DNA from: Erinaceus europaeus
Taxonomy: Eukaryota > Chordata > Mammalia > Eulipotyphla > Erinaceidae
Assembly: GCF_950295315.1 (NCBI RefSeq)
Contig: NC_080181.1
Span: forward strand, 2,796,726 to 2,860,725
Direction of reading: 5' to 3'
Length of the DNA stretch: 64,000 nt
The position numbers and the translations under genes were made by a program. The notes beneath the pieces were generated by a model. It had not been told where the DNA came from. It saw nothing but the letters and a program-made list of their open reading frames with translations, and did not search any database. Position 1 is the stretch's first letter, and each line of letters begins with the position of its first letter. Shown piece by piece: positions 22,091-32,979 of this stretch.

Positions 22091-22300
22091 GCCGGGTGGT
22101 GGCGCACCTGGTTAAGCACGTGTGTTACAGTGCACAAGGACCCTGGTTTGAGCCCCCGGTCCCCACCTGCAGGGGGAAAGCTTTATGAGTGGTGAAGCAA
22201 GTGTCTCTGTCTCTCTCCTTCTCTATTACCCCCTTCCCTTTTGATTTCTGGCTGTCTCTATCCAATAAGTAAATAGAATTTTTCAAAAAAGAAAAAAAAT
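22091..22300 (+). mobile_element. SINE-B, small internal deletion
   Basis: Consensus head GGCCGGGTGGTGGCGCACCT. The GGGCTGCAG following GTGAAGCA is missing (about 22199). The tail CCAATAAGTAAATAG ends in an A-rich run. Confidence 0.92.
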
Positions 22301-22719
22301 AGAATCATGCAGGTCCTGGAATCTTTCTCTCCTGTCTACTACTTCACCAACTCGCGGCAGACACAGGCGTCTGTCCTGGGACTCAGCACCCTGGTCTCAT
22401 GCAGCACAGCCCCGACGGCATGACTCTCTGGGTCTCCTGCGCCCTGGACAAGAGGTGGCCTTGGTTACTGCCCACCTAGCACATGTGCCCCTGAGCCAAG
22501 CAGGGCAATGGTAAGGATCCCGCCCTCCTATGTGAGGAGCTGCTTCCCCCAAGGGGACTCTGCTCTCTACACAGAAAGCACAGCTGTTCTCTCCTGTGGC
22601 CAGAGGCCTTTTGCTACTGCCAAGCACCTGGGGCCTGAAGCTATCAGAACCTCTGCTCAAAGCAGTGCCAAGAGGTGAGCGTCTGATGGACAGCTTTCTC
22701 TCCAGACAGTTTCACTTCT
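22301..22719. other. Unassigned sequence
   Basis: No repeat recognised. The minus-strand frame at 22397-22660 is Arg/Gly-rich with no known domain. Confidence 0.45.
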
Positions 22720-22951
22720 CTACTGCCACCAGGTTTCCTGCTGGGGCTCAGCGCCCCACTCTAGGAGGCTGTTCCCTTTTCCTTTCCCCTTTCTTTTACT
22801 GTGATAGTTCAGAGAGAAGCTGAGAGGGGAAGAGGGCTAGGGAAGGAGAAACACCTGTACCACTGCCCCATCTGCAGGTGGGGGTTGGGGGCTTGAACCT
22901 GGGTCCTTGGGCATGATGATGTTTGCACGGCCAGCCTCAGCGCCCAGCCCC
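22720..22951 (-). mobile_element. SINE-B/T, diverged
   Basis: Reversed module T (CTGCCACCAGGTTTCCTGCT, GGGGCTCAGCGCCCCACTC), a reduced GA body, GTGGGGGTTGGGGGCTTGAA and a poor head complement. Confidence 0.78.
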
Positions 22952-23189
22952 TGTTCACTCTTTCTTACATCTTCCTCTGAAGCAGCTATTAGGCAAAGTA
23001 AAAATCCCCATCCCCTAGGATTTTGAAGGTGATCACCGTTGCAGGGTGCACGTACACGGCTTCACACGTGGTGAGAACTCAGCTAGCACCAGTAGTTGTT
23101 GCTGAAGTGCTGAGGTTCGAGGAACTGAGTACTTACAGGATTACAGAGAGGCTCTTACAGCAACGGGGCGCTTCCCACAGTAACAAGTC

Positions 23190-23408
23190 TTTTTTAAAAA
23201 AGTATGTTTATTTATTTATTATGGGATAGAAACAGAGAGAAATTGAGAGGGGAGGGGAGATACAAGAGGGAAAGAGGCAGAGACAGCCCTGCAGCCCTGA
23301 TTCACCACTGGTGAAGCTTTCCCCCTGCAGGTGGGGACCGGGGACTCGAACCTGGGTCCTTGTGCACTGTAACATGTGCGCTCAACCAAGTGCGCCACCA
23401 CCCGGCCC
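23190..23408 (-). mobile_element. SINE-B, near consensus
   Basis: T-rich and TATTTATTTATT tail, CACTGGTGAAGCTTTCCCCC, GTGGGGACCGGGGACTCGAA, and head CGCCACCACCCGGCCCC. Confidence 0.94.
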
Positions 23409-24084
23409 CCATGGACTTCTCTCTTTGAGTTTTCCCAGGCAGGACGTGCCCTTGGAGCTGTATTCAGAAGCTCACTGTGAGAATCAGGGTCTCCGTCTGT
23501 GTATCAGCTCTGCAAGGCATGGCCTGATGTCTCTGAAGGCTCATCTCTCCCCGGGATCCTGAGACACGCGGTCTGAGATGCACGGGGCCTGTCGCACATC
23601 CTCCCGTGCTCACTCCCACCCCACAGCGCCTCCTCCTGACACCTGCAGCTCTGCAGCAAGTCCCCGGGATCAAGACAGAGTCCACTCCTCCAGAACACAC
23701 ACTGGCCAGCCAGTCCACCCCCGGCACCTCATTCCGAGTGGTGATGAGTGAGGGGAAGAGTCCGAGAGGCCCCTCTCATTGAGCAAGGCCCCTGTGCAGT
23801 ATGAGATTCACTGAGAAGTCGGACTGGGACCCACGTCTGCTGTGCTCTGGTGAGAGAAGCGCCTGCAGTCTGGCCTGCCGCCGAGTGTCTCTGAGGACCA
23901 CGTCCCTCGCCCCTCCTTGCTAGGCAACAAAGGCCCTCCTGTGAGCTTGCTTAATTTGGATCCTTCATTTCCTGGGCTCAAGTTCTGACCTCTCCTCCAT
24001 GGAAAGCCTTCAGCCCATCAGGGTCTAGTGGGCCATGAGCTAAGGCTGGTGGCAGATGGAAGGCATCCCTGTTCTAGTTATTTA
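23409..24084. other. Unassigned sequence
   Basis: GC-richer, no recognised repeat. Two overlapping minus-strand frames (23464-23727) have no known domain. Confidence 0.45.
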
Positions 24085-24367
24085 TTTAAATTTTTAGTTG
24101 CCTCTGGGGTTATTGCTGGGGCTTGGTGCCCACACTACGAATCCGCCTTTCCTGCTGGCTTTTTTTTCTTCTTCTTTCCATTTAACTGGATAGGACAGCG
24201 AAAAAGTAAGGGGGGAGGCGACAGAGAGGGAGAAAGAAAGACACCTCTGCAGACCTGCTTCACCTGCTGTGGAGTGTCCCCCTGCAGGTGGGGGCGGGGC
24301 TCGAACCCGGTCCTAGAGTTTGGTGGTGTGTGAGCTTGATTGGGTGCATCACCACCCACTCCCCACA
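24085..24367 (-). mobile_element. SINE with module T (A/B mosaic)
   Basis: Reversed module T (GCCTCTGGGGTTATTGCTGG, CTTGGTGCCCACACTACG) is followed by the GA body, CAGACCTGCTTCACCTGCTG and a B-like head complement. Confidence 0.88.
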
Positions 24368-24493
24368 TGCCCCTGCTTTACTCTAATGCTGTAGCCCAGC
24401 TTGGGAGCCCAACCAGACAATTCTTCTGCTCAGCCTGTGCCAAAATGTCTCATTTCTCTTTTTCTCATCTTGTTGGGACTATCTTAAAAATCA

Positions 24494-24806
24494 GGAAGTC
24501 GGGTGGGAGCGCAGTGGGTTAAGCGCACGTGGCACAAAGCGCAAGGACTGGCATAAGGATCCTGGTTCGAGCCCCCAGCTCCCCACCTGCAGGGGAGTCG
24601 CTTCACAGGTGGTGAAGCAGGTCTGCAGGTGTCTGTCTTTCTCTCCTCCTCTCTGTCTTCCCCTCCTCTCTCCATTTCTCTCTGTCCTATCCAACAATGA
24701 TGACATCAACAACAACAGCAATAATAATAACTACAACAACAATAAAACAACAAGGGCAATCAAAAGGGAAATAAATAAATAAATGAATATTAAAAAATTT
24801 AAAAAA
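24494..24806 (+). mobile_element. SINE-A, full length
   Basis: GGAAGTCGGGTGGGAGCGCA head, near-consensus core, long AACAACAACAGCAATAATAA tail, AAGGGCAATCAAAAGGG end block and AAATAAATAAAT. Confidence 0.94.
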
Positions 24807-24815
24807 TCAATTTCA

Positions 24816-25131
24816 CGGAGCCAGGCGGTGCTGCAATGGGTCATGCACACATAGTGAAAAGCACAAGGAACCCGATTCGAGCCCCCGGCTCCCCACCTGC
24901 CGGGGAGTCGCTTCACAGGCGGTGAAGCAGGTCTGCAGGTGTCTGTCTTTCTCTCCCCTTCTCTGTCTTCCCCTCCTCTCTCCATTTCTCTCTGTCCTAT
25001 CCAACAACGACAACATCAAATACAACAACAATAATAACTACAACAATAAAACGAGGGCAGCAGAAGGGAATAAATAAATAAATATGAAAGAAAGAAAGAA
25101 AGGAAGGAAGGAAGAAAGAAGAAAGAAAGAA
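24816..25131 (+). mobile_element. SINE-A, second in a head-to-tail pair
   Basis: Follows the previous SINE-A by about 10 bp in the same direction. The head is diverged (GGAGCCAGGCGGTGCTGCAA), the core good. The tail passes into GAAA/GGAA repeats at 25083-25130. Confidence 0.92.
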
Positions 25132-25590
25132 ATGGTTGATGCTTGGGGGGGGCAGGTGCTCACTCAGTGGGTTAAGTGCTTAACCCTTGCCAGGCCCCCG
25201 CCTCTGCTGAGTCCCACTGTCTCCTCTCCTAAAACACGATGCAACTGAGCACATGGCCGATGCTTCAGTGAGACACTATCCATGAGACTCCAGCAGCCAC
25301 GGGTTTTCGCAGCCTACGGCCGTTACAGTAACTGACCTCACACAGCAGTGGTGAACATGGGGCCCCAAGTTACAGAAGGAGTGTTCCGACCTTGAGAGGA
25401 GGGTGGACAGGGGCTCACAGAAAAGTCACAGAGCTTGCAAGGCAAACCGATGAAGCAAAGCAACCAGGACACTTGCATGAGGCCTCCGGGGGCAGAGAGA
25501 GGTCTGGGGCACGGCCAGCCTGGCAGCTGTGCTCTGTCCCGATGCACCTGGCAGTGGCCTCAGACAGATGCTACCAAAGGCCAAAGGCCT
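25132..25590. other. Unassigned sequence with a SINE-head remnant
   Basis: GGGGGGGGCAGGTGCTCACT and GTGGGTTAAGTGCTTAACCC at 25146-25186 look like the start of a SINE head only. The rest is unrecognised. Confidence 0.45.
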
Positions 25591-25815
25591 GCAGTGGCGC
25601 GAAGCACAAGGACCAGCATGAGGATCCCATTTTGAGCCCCAGGCTCCCCACCTGCAGGGGAGTCGCTTCACAAGCGGTGAAGCAGGTCTGCAGGTGTCTG
25701 TCTTTCTCTCCCCTTTCTGTCTTCCCCTCCTCTCTCCATTTCTCTCTGTCCTATCCAACAATGACGGCATCAATAACAACAACAATAACTACAACAATGA
25801 AAACAAAAAGAAGGA
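25591..25815 (+). mobile_element. SINE-A, 5' truncated
   Basis: Enters at TGCAGTGGCGCGAAGCACAA, so the A-box part is lost. B-box region, core, CT-rich middle and a short AACAACAATAACTACAACAA tail remain. Confidence 0.92.
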
Positions 25816-26754
25816 AGGGGGTGCACAGGCTGTGCTCCCCAACCTCCCATGTGGATCAGTGGCATCTATTCCAGTCTGCTGTTCCTCAGTGAGCTTCTTG
25901 CCTGCCACGGCTGGCCCCATGGGGTGGAAGCACTGAGGCACATGCAAAGGTGTGCGGGTGCAAATGCCTCCGCTCCTGCACCTGCGACCGCTGCCTGCTA
26001 GTTGTCTATGGCTGTGTAGGGCATCACCGCTGATTCAGGGGCTGAGAACCACTGTTCTCTGTCCACAAACTCTCCCAGATGCAGGACCCTGGCCAGGAAA
26101 GTCAGAACAGGCTGGAGGGAAGTCAGGATGTTCACCTGGGCATAAGAAGTGCCACCCTCTCAGTGTCTGGCAATGAGGTACAGGACACATGGTTCAAGCA
26201 GGTCCTGAGAGCACACAACACTCACACGAGAAGGTGACTCCAACCCCTGAGCTGCCCCTTCTGCAAGGCTGATGTCTTTCCTTCGGTCCAGGTCCATAAC
26301 TCCCCCTTCACTGGGTGTTCACTAGGGACGCCTGGGGGGGAGGGGGGAGGAAAAAGAGGCATCTGGTTGACAGAGGGGTTTGCACACACTGGCATCACCT
26401 TGGAACAGACTGAGTTGCCGTTATACACCCTCAGGGTTTGTAACACAAGGCATGTGGAGGAGAAATCCCTGCAGGAGACACGATGTGTTCAGTGCATATG
26501 GTCAGGGACCTGGAGAGAACACAACTGAAAAGTGACCCTACTAGCTCTTGAAAAGAGCTGTGTGGACGGCCTTCTTAGGTGATTACAGGCAGAGGGTAGA
26601 GACGTGATGGGAAAGCGTGAAGGGGGAGCAGCACCCCTGAACCCATGGCCTCACCAGCACTTCTCCAGGCAGAGGGAGACTAACCCACTCGAGCTGAGGA
26701 TGGATGGGTCTGGATCTAGTGACACAAGAGAACCTGACTTCAAAACGCTCATCC
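25816..26754. other. 0.9 kb unassigned sequence
   Basis: A G-rich patch (GGGGGGGAGGGGGGAGG) lies at 26334-26350. No gene or repeat recognised. Confidence 0.5.
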
Positions 26755-26965
26755 TGGGGGAGCCGGCACTTAGCACACCTGGCTAAGTGCTCACATCACA
26801 GTGCACAAGGACCTGGGTTCAACCCCCAGTCCCTACCTGCAGGGGGAAAGCCTCATGAGTGGTGAAGCAGGGCTGCAGGTCTTTCTCTCTTTCCCTATTT
26901 CCCCTTTCCCTCTCAGTTTCTCTCTGGCTTTGCCCAACAATAAATAAATAAAAATATTTTTAAAG
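26755..26965 (+). mobile_element. SINE-B
   Basis: Diverged head GGGGGAGCCGGCACTTAGCA, CACCTGGCTAAGTGCTCACA, core GGGGGAAAGCCTCATGAGTG and AACAATAAATAAATAAAAAT tail. Confidence 0.9.
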
Positions 26966-27196
26966 TTTATATTTTATTTATTCCCTTTTGTGCCCTTGTT
27001 TTATTATTGTAGTTATTGTTGTTGTTGTTATTGATGCCGCCAATTGTTGGATAGGACAGAGAGAAATGAAGAGAGGAGGGGAAGACAGAGAGGGGAAGAG
27101 GAAGACAGACACCTGCAGACCTGCTTCACTGCTTGTGAAGTGACTCCCCTGCAGGTGGGGAGCTGGGGGCTTGAACTGGGATCCTTACGCCTGTCC
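26966..27196 (-). mobile_element. SINE-A, tRNA 5' end missing
   Basis: Tail-to-tail with the SINE-B before it. Reads to GGATCCTTACGCCTGTCC and stops. The last 60 bp of a normal reversed copy (A-box half) are absent, and an L1 3' UTR begins at once. Confidence 0.9.
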
Positions 27197-27650
27197 AGGT
27201 TTCTAACAACAGATGAGTGGCTGAGCAAGTTTTGTGGTCTACATACACAATGGAATACTACTCAGCTACTAAAAATGGTGAATTCACTTTCTTCACCTCA
27301 TCTTGGATGGAGCTTGAAGGAATCATGTGAAGTGAGATAAGTCAGAGACAGAAGGAAGAATATGGAATGTTCTGGAATGATCTCACTCATAGACAGAAGT
27401 TGAAAAACAAGATCAGAAGGGAAAGCACAAAGCAGAACTTGGACTGGCGTTGGTGTGCTGCACCAAAGTAAAGGACTCTGGGGTGGGGGACGAGGGTGAG
27501 GAGGGTTCAGGTCCAAGAACAGGATGGTGGAGGAGGATCTAGTGGGGGTCGAGTTGATATTGTGGAAAACTGGGCAATGTCACACATGTACAAACTACTG
27601 TACTGTAAACTATTGACTGTAAGCCATTAATCCCCCAATAAATAAATCAA
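27197..27650 (+). mobile_element. L1 3' UTR, 5' truncated
   Basis: ACATACACAATGGAATACTA followed by CTCAGCTAC, TTGGATGGAGCTTGAAGGAA and GATCTCACTCATAGACAGAA are the characteristic mammalian L1 3' region. Ends ATTGACTGTAAGCCATTAAT and CCCCCAATAAATAAAT. Confidence 0.88.
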
Positions 27651-27859
27651 CAAAAAGTTCCTTCATAGACTTTGATCAGGCATCTATAAGTCCCTGATCT
27701 TCATGACAACAGATGCACGTTTTTCAAGTGACCTCTCCCAGGTTCTGCTGGAGGTGCGTGCAGATGTTAACTGCGGCTGATGTCAATGCACACCTGACTA
27801 CAGGCATTTCACCATTTTCCAAAACAGGCAAGATCTTATTGTCATCACAAATAATGTAT

Positions 27860-28087
27860 ACTTTATTTTTAATAGTGTATTTATTTATTTATTTATTTAT
27901 TTGATAGAGACAGAGAGAAATTGAGAGGGGAGGGGGTGTTAGAGAGGGAGAGAGACAGAGAGATACCTGCAGCCTTGCTTCACCACTCGTGAAGTTTTTC
28001 CCCTGCAGGTGGGGACCAGGGGCTGGAACCCAGGTCCTTGTGCACTGTACTATGAGAGCTTAAGCAGGTGTGCTACCACCTGGCCCC
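27860..28087 (-). mobile_element. SINE-B, full length
   Basis: Expanded (ATTT)n tail at 27878-27900, GA-rich body, CACTCGTGAAGTTTTTCCCC, head complement GTGCTACCACCTGGCCCC. Confidence 0.93.
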
Positions 28088-28663
28088 AATTGTGCACACT
28101 TTCTAGACCTGACCTTGAGAGCAGTAGCATTTGTGAAATCTCCAAAGAATGGAATTGATCAGAGTTAAGGATTTAAAGACAGGACTAAAAGGGAAAGGTA
28201 GATTGAAATAAGAGATGATGTGCAATACCATCAAGTATTTAAAACTGACCCTATTCAACTGGAAACATATTTAAACTTTTTATTTCTTGTATAATATTGA
28301 TTTTGCAAAAAGTACAAGTCCACAGTTCTCAAGCACTACTTTTTCTTATAGAACTATCTGATTCCCATCTAGGCGTTTTGCCTCTTTTTTTTTTGGTGAG
28401 CTGGGACTCCAGCATGTACAATTTTACCAGTTCTGGGCCACACATGGTAAGGCAAGGTATGCACCCTACCTAGGGAGCTGGTTCCCAGCAGCCTCCAGCT
28501 AGTTTTATAATATGCTGATATTTCAGAGAAGTTCATAGGACTAGAACCTAAGTGTAAGGAAAGCCACAGTGTTTTGTGCTGACCAAATGTCTCTAAGCAC
28601 CATTTACATTATATTGAAGCTGATAAATGCCTAAGGCCTTTATCAAAATAAATAAATGAAACA
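28088..28663. other. Mostly unassigned sequence
   Basis: Around 28384-28497 (TGGGACTCCAGCATGTACAA ... GCACCCTACCTAGGGAGCTG) there may be an old reversed tRNA-SINE. I could not tie it to the families above. Confidence 0.4.
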
Positions 28664-29118
28664 TCTACACACGCACACATACACACACATACTCACACAT
28701 ACACACACATACACACACTCACACACACACATACACACACTCACACATATACACACACATACACACACATACACTCATACACATACTCACACATACACTC
28801 ACACATATACACGCATACACACACATACACACACATACACACACATACTCACACATACTCACACATATCCTCAGACATACATATACACACACACACATAT
28901 ACTCACACATATACACACATACACACACATACTCACACACATAAACACACATACTCACATACATACACATATCCATACACATACACACACATACTCACAC
29001 ACACATCCACACACATATGCACACAAATACACATACACACACGTCCATACACATACACACATTCGCACACACACACACACACATACACACATACTCACAT
29101 ACACACACACACACACAA
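28664..29118. repeat. 455 bp CA-rich imperfect array
   Basis: Dominated by ACACAT/ACACTC hexamer-like units (CACACATACACACACATACT and similar) with scattered T, G and C changes. The His/Thr-rich plus frame and the Cys/Val/Met-rich minus frame exist only because of the repeat. Confidence 0.97.
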
Positions 29119-29174
29119 TGTGCGCAGGGCATTGTATAAATATGTATCAGCCTCTAATTTTCGTTTCTCTGCAG

Positions 29175-29282
29175 ATATTATTAGAAAAGCATGAAGCAGA
29201 GCCAATTGACAAAATGTTCCTTCAATGTATCACTAACCAGCGACTAACACAGAGATATGGGGCTCACATTCCTAATGAATAA
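29175..29282 (+). CDS. Candidate last exon, 35 codons, gene unknown
   Basis: Seen: a strong 3' splice-site pattern just upstream (CTAAT branch-like motif at about 29154, pyrimidine tract, CAG at 29172-29174), then 35 open codons in phase 0 ending in TAA at 29280-29282. The peptide starts ILLEKHEAEPIDKM and ends QRYGAHIPNE. It is charged, of mixed composition, and unlike any repeat translation in the window. No close polyadenylation signal; AATAAA occurs near 30150. I do not recognise the protein. It could be a genuine terminal exon of a gene lying mainly outside the window, an exon relic, or chance. Confidence 0.3.
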   Translation: MLLEKHEAEPIDKMFLQCITNQRLTQRYGAHIPNE

Positions 29283-29355
29283 GTGGTAATCAGAACAATG
29301 GTTTCCACTGGTTCAATGCAACATCATTCAGCCTGCTGTTTTTGTCAGTTAGGAT

Positions 29356-29602
29356 TTTTTTTTGGCTCCCCAGGAATACTGCTGTAGCTGGGGACTTGAA
29401 CTGCCCCACTGTTCGCAGTGGCCATTTTTACAACCCCCTGCCCCCGTCCCCTTTATGGATTGATATAGGGTGAGAAAGAGAAGATAGAGGGAGAAAGAAG
29501 AGAGACTCCTGCAGCTCCATCATGAAGCCTTCCCCCTGCAGTGGGGACCTGAGACTTGAGTCCTGGCCCTCATGCACGGTGATGTGTGTGTGGCCACCCA
29601 AC
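29356..29602 (-). mobile_element. SINE-B/T, diverged
   Basis: Reversed module T is damaged (CCCAGGAATACTGCTGTAGC). Then AGAAAGAGAAGATAGAGGGA, CATGAAGCCTTCCCCCTGCA and a head remnant near GTGTGGCCACCCAACTCC. Confidence 0.75.
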
Positions 29603-29642
29603 TCCTTGCTCACATGATTAGAACTGGCTTCTTAACAATATT

Positions 29643-29649
29643 GGAGAGA

Positions 29650-29705
<56 letters not shown>

Positions 29706-29715
29706 GAGGAGAGAG
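29643..29715. repeat. (GA)n microsatellite
   Basis: Almost pure GA over 73 bp. It sits where the GA-rich body of a reversed SINE would be and is followed at once by a plus-strand SINE fragment. Confidence 0.95.
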
Positions 29716-29721
29716 ACCTTT

Positions 29722-29853
29722 AACCTGCAGGGGGAAAACTTCATGAGTGGTGAAGCAGGGCTGCAATTCTCTCTGTCTCTCTCCCTCTCTCTCCTCTCTC
29801 AATTTCTCTCTGCCTCTATCCAAATAAATAAATAAATAAATAAATAAATAAAA
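29722..29853 (+). mobile_element. SINE-B, head missing
   Basis: Begins at ACCTGCAGGGGGAAAACTTC, has the CTCTCTGTCTCTCTCCCTCT middle and an (AAAT)n tail at 29823-29853. Confidence 0.88.
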
Positions 29854-29859
29854 GAACAG

Positions 29860-29967
29860 AACCCGGCTCAACTTTAGCTTATTGTGGTGCTGGGAATCAC
29901 ACCTGGGGCCTCAGAACCTGAGGTATGAGTATCATTTTCATAACTATTATGCCAGCTCTCCAGCCCT
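29860..29967 (-). mobile_element. SINE-D, partial
   Basis: GTGGTGCTGGGAATCACACC, GGCCTCAGAACCTGAGGTAT and CATAACTATTATGCCAGCTC are the reversed tRNA-like half. The poly-T end is absent. Confidence 0.8.
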
Positions 29968-32061
29968 GAAACTGACTAGTGCACAGGCTTTAAATCATAA
30001 ATTCCAGTGAGAGCAGATATAAGCTACCCACTTTTCCAATAACAGACACTTAAAACCTGAAATTTCTGTCCCTGCATATGGAACATTTGTAAATTCTTTT
30101 CATGGTAAAGTTATAACTATGAGAACGATCTTGTTGTGATTGAAATGACAGAATAAATAATGCTACTCCCTTAAATTTCTTCAGGCAAATCCTGATGATA
30201 CATGATGTCAAAATAAACATTCATAGAAAAATTCAAAGCTTTAATAAATGAATCCTGTGTCTTCTTTCCCCCCTATTACTGAGTATGTGACACTGCTCTT
30301 AAAAATGACTTACAGCTTTTACTTGACACTCCCCCTCCCCTATTTCATACACACCAGCTGAAAGTTATCTAAGTCACTGCATTGAAACAAGGAAGTAGAA
30401 GAGCCACACAACTGTATAGATCACAGTTCCAACCTGATTCCAAATGCTTCACCCAGAAAAGAGTCCAATGGGGCTGCAGAAGCCCCGTGCAGGCCATTAA
30501 TCAGGACCGTCTTGTTAGTCACTGATTTCCATAGCCTTTTTCTCTATCAGACTCAACCTTCATTGCAGACTGTCTCCCTGGGGGATTTGTCTGTCCTCCC
30601 CTTTCTTCCTTTTTATAGAAAAATATTTTAAGCTTACAACCTTACTCTGAATTCCACTCCCAATAGCTGCTGTGCACAGTCTGCCCAGCTACAAATATTT
30701 TCCTCTGTGAAGAGAGACTTTATTTCTAGTCCTAAGGTAATTATTCACCTAAGCCAGGCTCTTTCTCCATATAAATGGTACTTAGCCTTGTGAATAATGA
30801 GAGTCTATTCTTCTAAGAAGAGATAACAATGTGACAATTAAATCAGTCCCCTGTGTATATTGAAGTTTATGATTTCTTTAAAACATGTATTGACAATGAT
30901 TTGTGTGAACGTTTTTTTTTTTGAATCATAATTCAATGTCCCTCTTACTAAAGACACCTTGGTAAGAAAAGCTAAAATGTTTTGACGAGGTATTTGAAAT
31001 TCACAGGGTGTCTTTATGTATAGAAAAAAAAGTTATACTTATACAGTAACTGTGTATACGAATTTATAATGCTATGCTCGTAGACAAAATAATTGGCTTC
31101 ACAAGTTTAAGACATTCATTCAGGATGCTGCAGATGAAGTTCTTACACAGAAATTAGAAGGGCGTATTTGTTTGTTCCTGCTAGTAACTATTAGTGGGGG
31201 GATGATCATGTCAATATTCAGCATGAAGGACATTATGGGTATTAATGATTTATATTAGGGATATTGCTAATTGAGAAAATGATACTGCATGGATGATTTC
31301 ATTCACAAGAACAAACCTAGAGTTTCATTGGTCATTCTTCCATATAACTCAATAAAATGAACGTGTGAATGTCTGCAAATCAGCAGTTAGATTTATTAAC
31401 CCAGTTTCCTGCTATGGACCCCAGATATTAGCTATCCTAAGAGCCAGCTACTTCACGTCAGTAAGTGCTTCACCACAGACATCTCAAGAGGGTCTTACCA
31501 TTTTCTGCTCCTCAAAAAACGCTATGTTGGGAGTGGGGAACAACTGCCTGGTTGCTAAACTTTTTTGATATTATGCCATAAAGCTACATGTACTGCTAGA
31601 CAGGCTGTCTGAATATCCAGTCCTTAAACTGGTTCTCTCCTTTTCATGGGGTCTGTTACTAGTTCTCTATCCAAGTGAGGTCCTAGCTTTCTAAAGGAAG
31701 AGGGGAGAGGACTCTCCTTACCACTGAGGAGCTGCTTGGGGATTTGAGGCAAGAAAGACCCTAAATTGCTCAACCACAAATCACAACTCCAAGAAACAAA
31801 CTATAATTCTTTCCTTACATAGTAAAGTCTTCTTTCTAACACTGTGGATCAATTATTATCCTTTCCCAATAAAATAGTGTAAACACACAGGGTCAGAAGC
31901 CAACATTATAATTTATGATTATTTCTGGTGTTCTCTTTGCTCATCTCCAGGCTTGGCACAATGATTAAAAAAAGAATGATTTCATTAAATCTTTGAGTAA
32001 GTGCTATGTAAAAACAGATCTTAACTGAATATTATGAAAATGTAAAAACGGATCCACATAT
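29968..32061. other. 2.1 kb SINE-free AT-rich sequence
   Basis: The longest stretch in the window with no recognisable mobile element, directly downstream of the candidate exon. It might hold a 3' UTR or conserved non-coding sequence. The single 67-codon frame at 31365-31568 has no known domain. Confidence 0.5.
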
Positions 32062-32262
32062 AGGGGCCAGGTGGTGGTGCACCTGGCTAGGCACCCATAC
32101 TGCAGTTTGAAAGGACCTGGGTTCGAGCCCCTGGTCTCCACCTGGCAGGGGGAAAGAAAGCTTCACGAGTGGTGAAGCAGAGCTGCGGGTGTCTCTCTCC
32201 CTTTTTTATCCCCCCCAACTTCTTTCTGTCACTATCTAATAGTAAATAAAATTTTAAAAGTA
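32062..32262 (+). mobile_element. SINE-B
   Basis: AGGGGCCAGGTGGTGGTGCA head, GGGTTCGAGCCCCTGGTCTC, a 4 bp AAAG insertion in the GGGGGAAAGAAAGCTTCAC core, and TAATAGTAAATAAAATTTT tail. Confidence 0.92.
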
Positions 32263-32309
32263 ATGATCATTAAAAATATATCTAAATATACATAAAAATC
32301 AACAACAGA

Positions 32310-32587
32310 TGGGAGTCGGGCGGTAGCGCAGCAGGTTAAGCACATGTGGCATAAAGCGCAAGGACCCGTGTAAGGATCCTGGTTCTAGCCCCCTGCTCCC
32401 CACCTGCAGGGGAGTCACTTCACAGGCGGTGAAGCAGGTCTGCAGGTGTCTGTCTTTCTCTCCCCCTCTCTGTCTTCCCCTCCTCTTTCTATTTCTCTCT
32501 GTCCTATCCAACAATGATGACATCAACCACAATAACCACAAGGCTACAACAACATGGGCAACAAAAGGGCATAAATAATTTTTTTAA
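32310..32587 (+). mobile_element. SINE-A with 16 bp perfect TSD
   Basis: Near-consensus head GGGAGTCGGGCGGTAGCGCA. AAAAATCAACAACAGA occurs at 32294-32309 and again at 32588-32603, so this is one of the younger insertions. Confidence 0.95.
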
Positions 32588-32689
32588 AAAAATCAACAAC
32601 AGAAAATCAAAGCATTTTATTTAAAGAAAACCATCAGAGGATTTTAGCAGGTGCTGCTCTCAGGAAGGAATGCGGGTAGCTGGTAAGCA

Positions 32690-32975
32690 CACTGAGAGTT
32701 CACGTGTGCTCTCGCTCCTGGGCAGAACTGGAGAGATGGACAGAAAGGAGAGCTTGGGCTGGCTGCTGTACTGCACCAAGGCAAAGGACTGTGGGGGGGG
32801 GGAGGGGCCCTTCAGGTCCTGATACAGGACGATGAGCCTAGTGTGGGGGTGAGAGTGTTTTGTAGATATCTATATTGGTGAGATAAGAAATCATGTCTAT
32901 GTGCCAAAACTGCACTGGAAACAATCGCACTGGAAACAATCTCCCCTCTCAAATAAATAAATAAATAAATAAATG
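32690..32975 (+). mobile_element. L1 3' UTR end
   Basis: Matches the ends at 27430-27650 and 41060-41280: GCTGTACTGCACCAAGGCAA, AAGGACTGTGGGG, TCAGGTCCTGATACAGGACG, GTGAGATAAGAAATCATGTC, then AATAAATAAATAAAT (32950-32974). Confidence 0.8.
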
Positions 32976-32979
32976 GGGG

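Noticed and set aside
25392..25892. 166-codon plus-strand frame
   Set aside because: Its second half is the translation of the SINE-A at 25591. The first half has no recognisable protein sequence. The same holds for most frames near SINEs (for example 61819-62397 and 51191-51523).
28656..29174. His/Thr-rich open frame through the CA array, and the Cys/Val/Met frame opposite
   Set aside because: Translation of a dinucleotide-type repeat. Only the last 35 codons, after the acceptor, were kept as a candidate exon.
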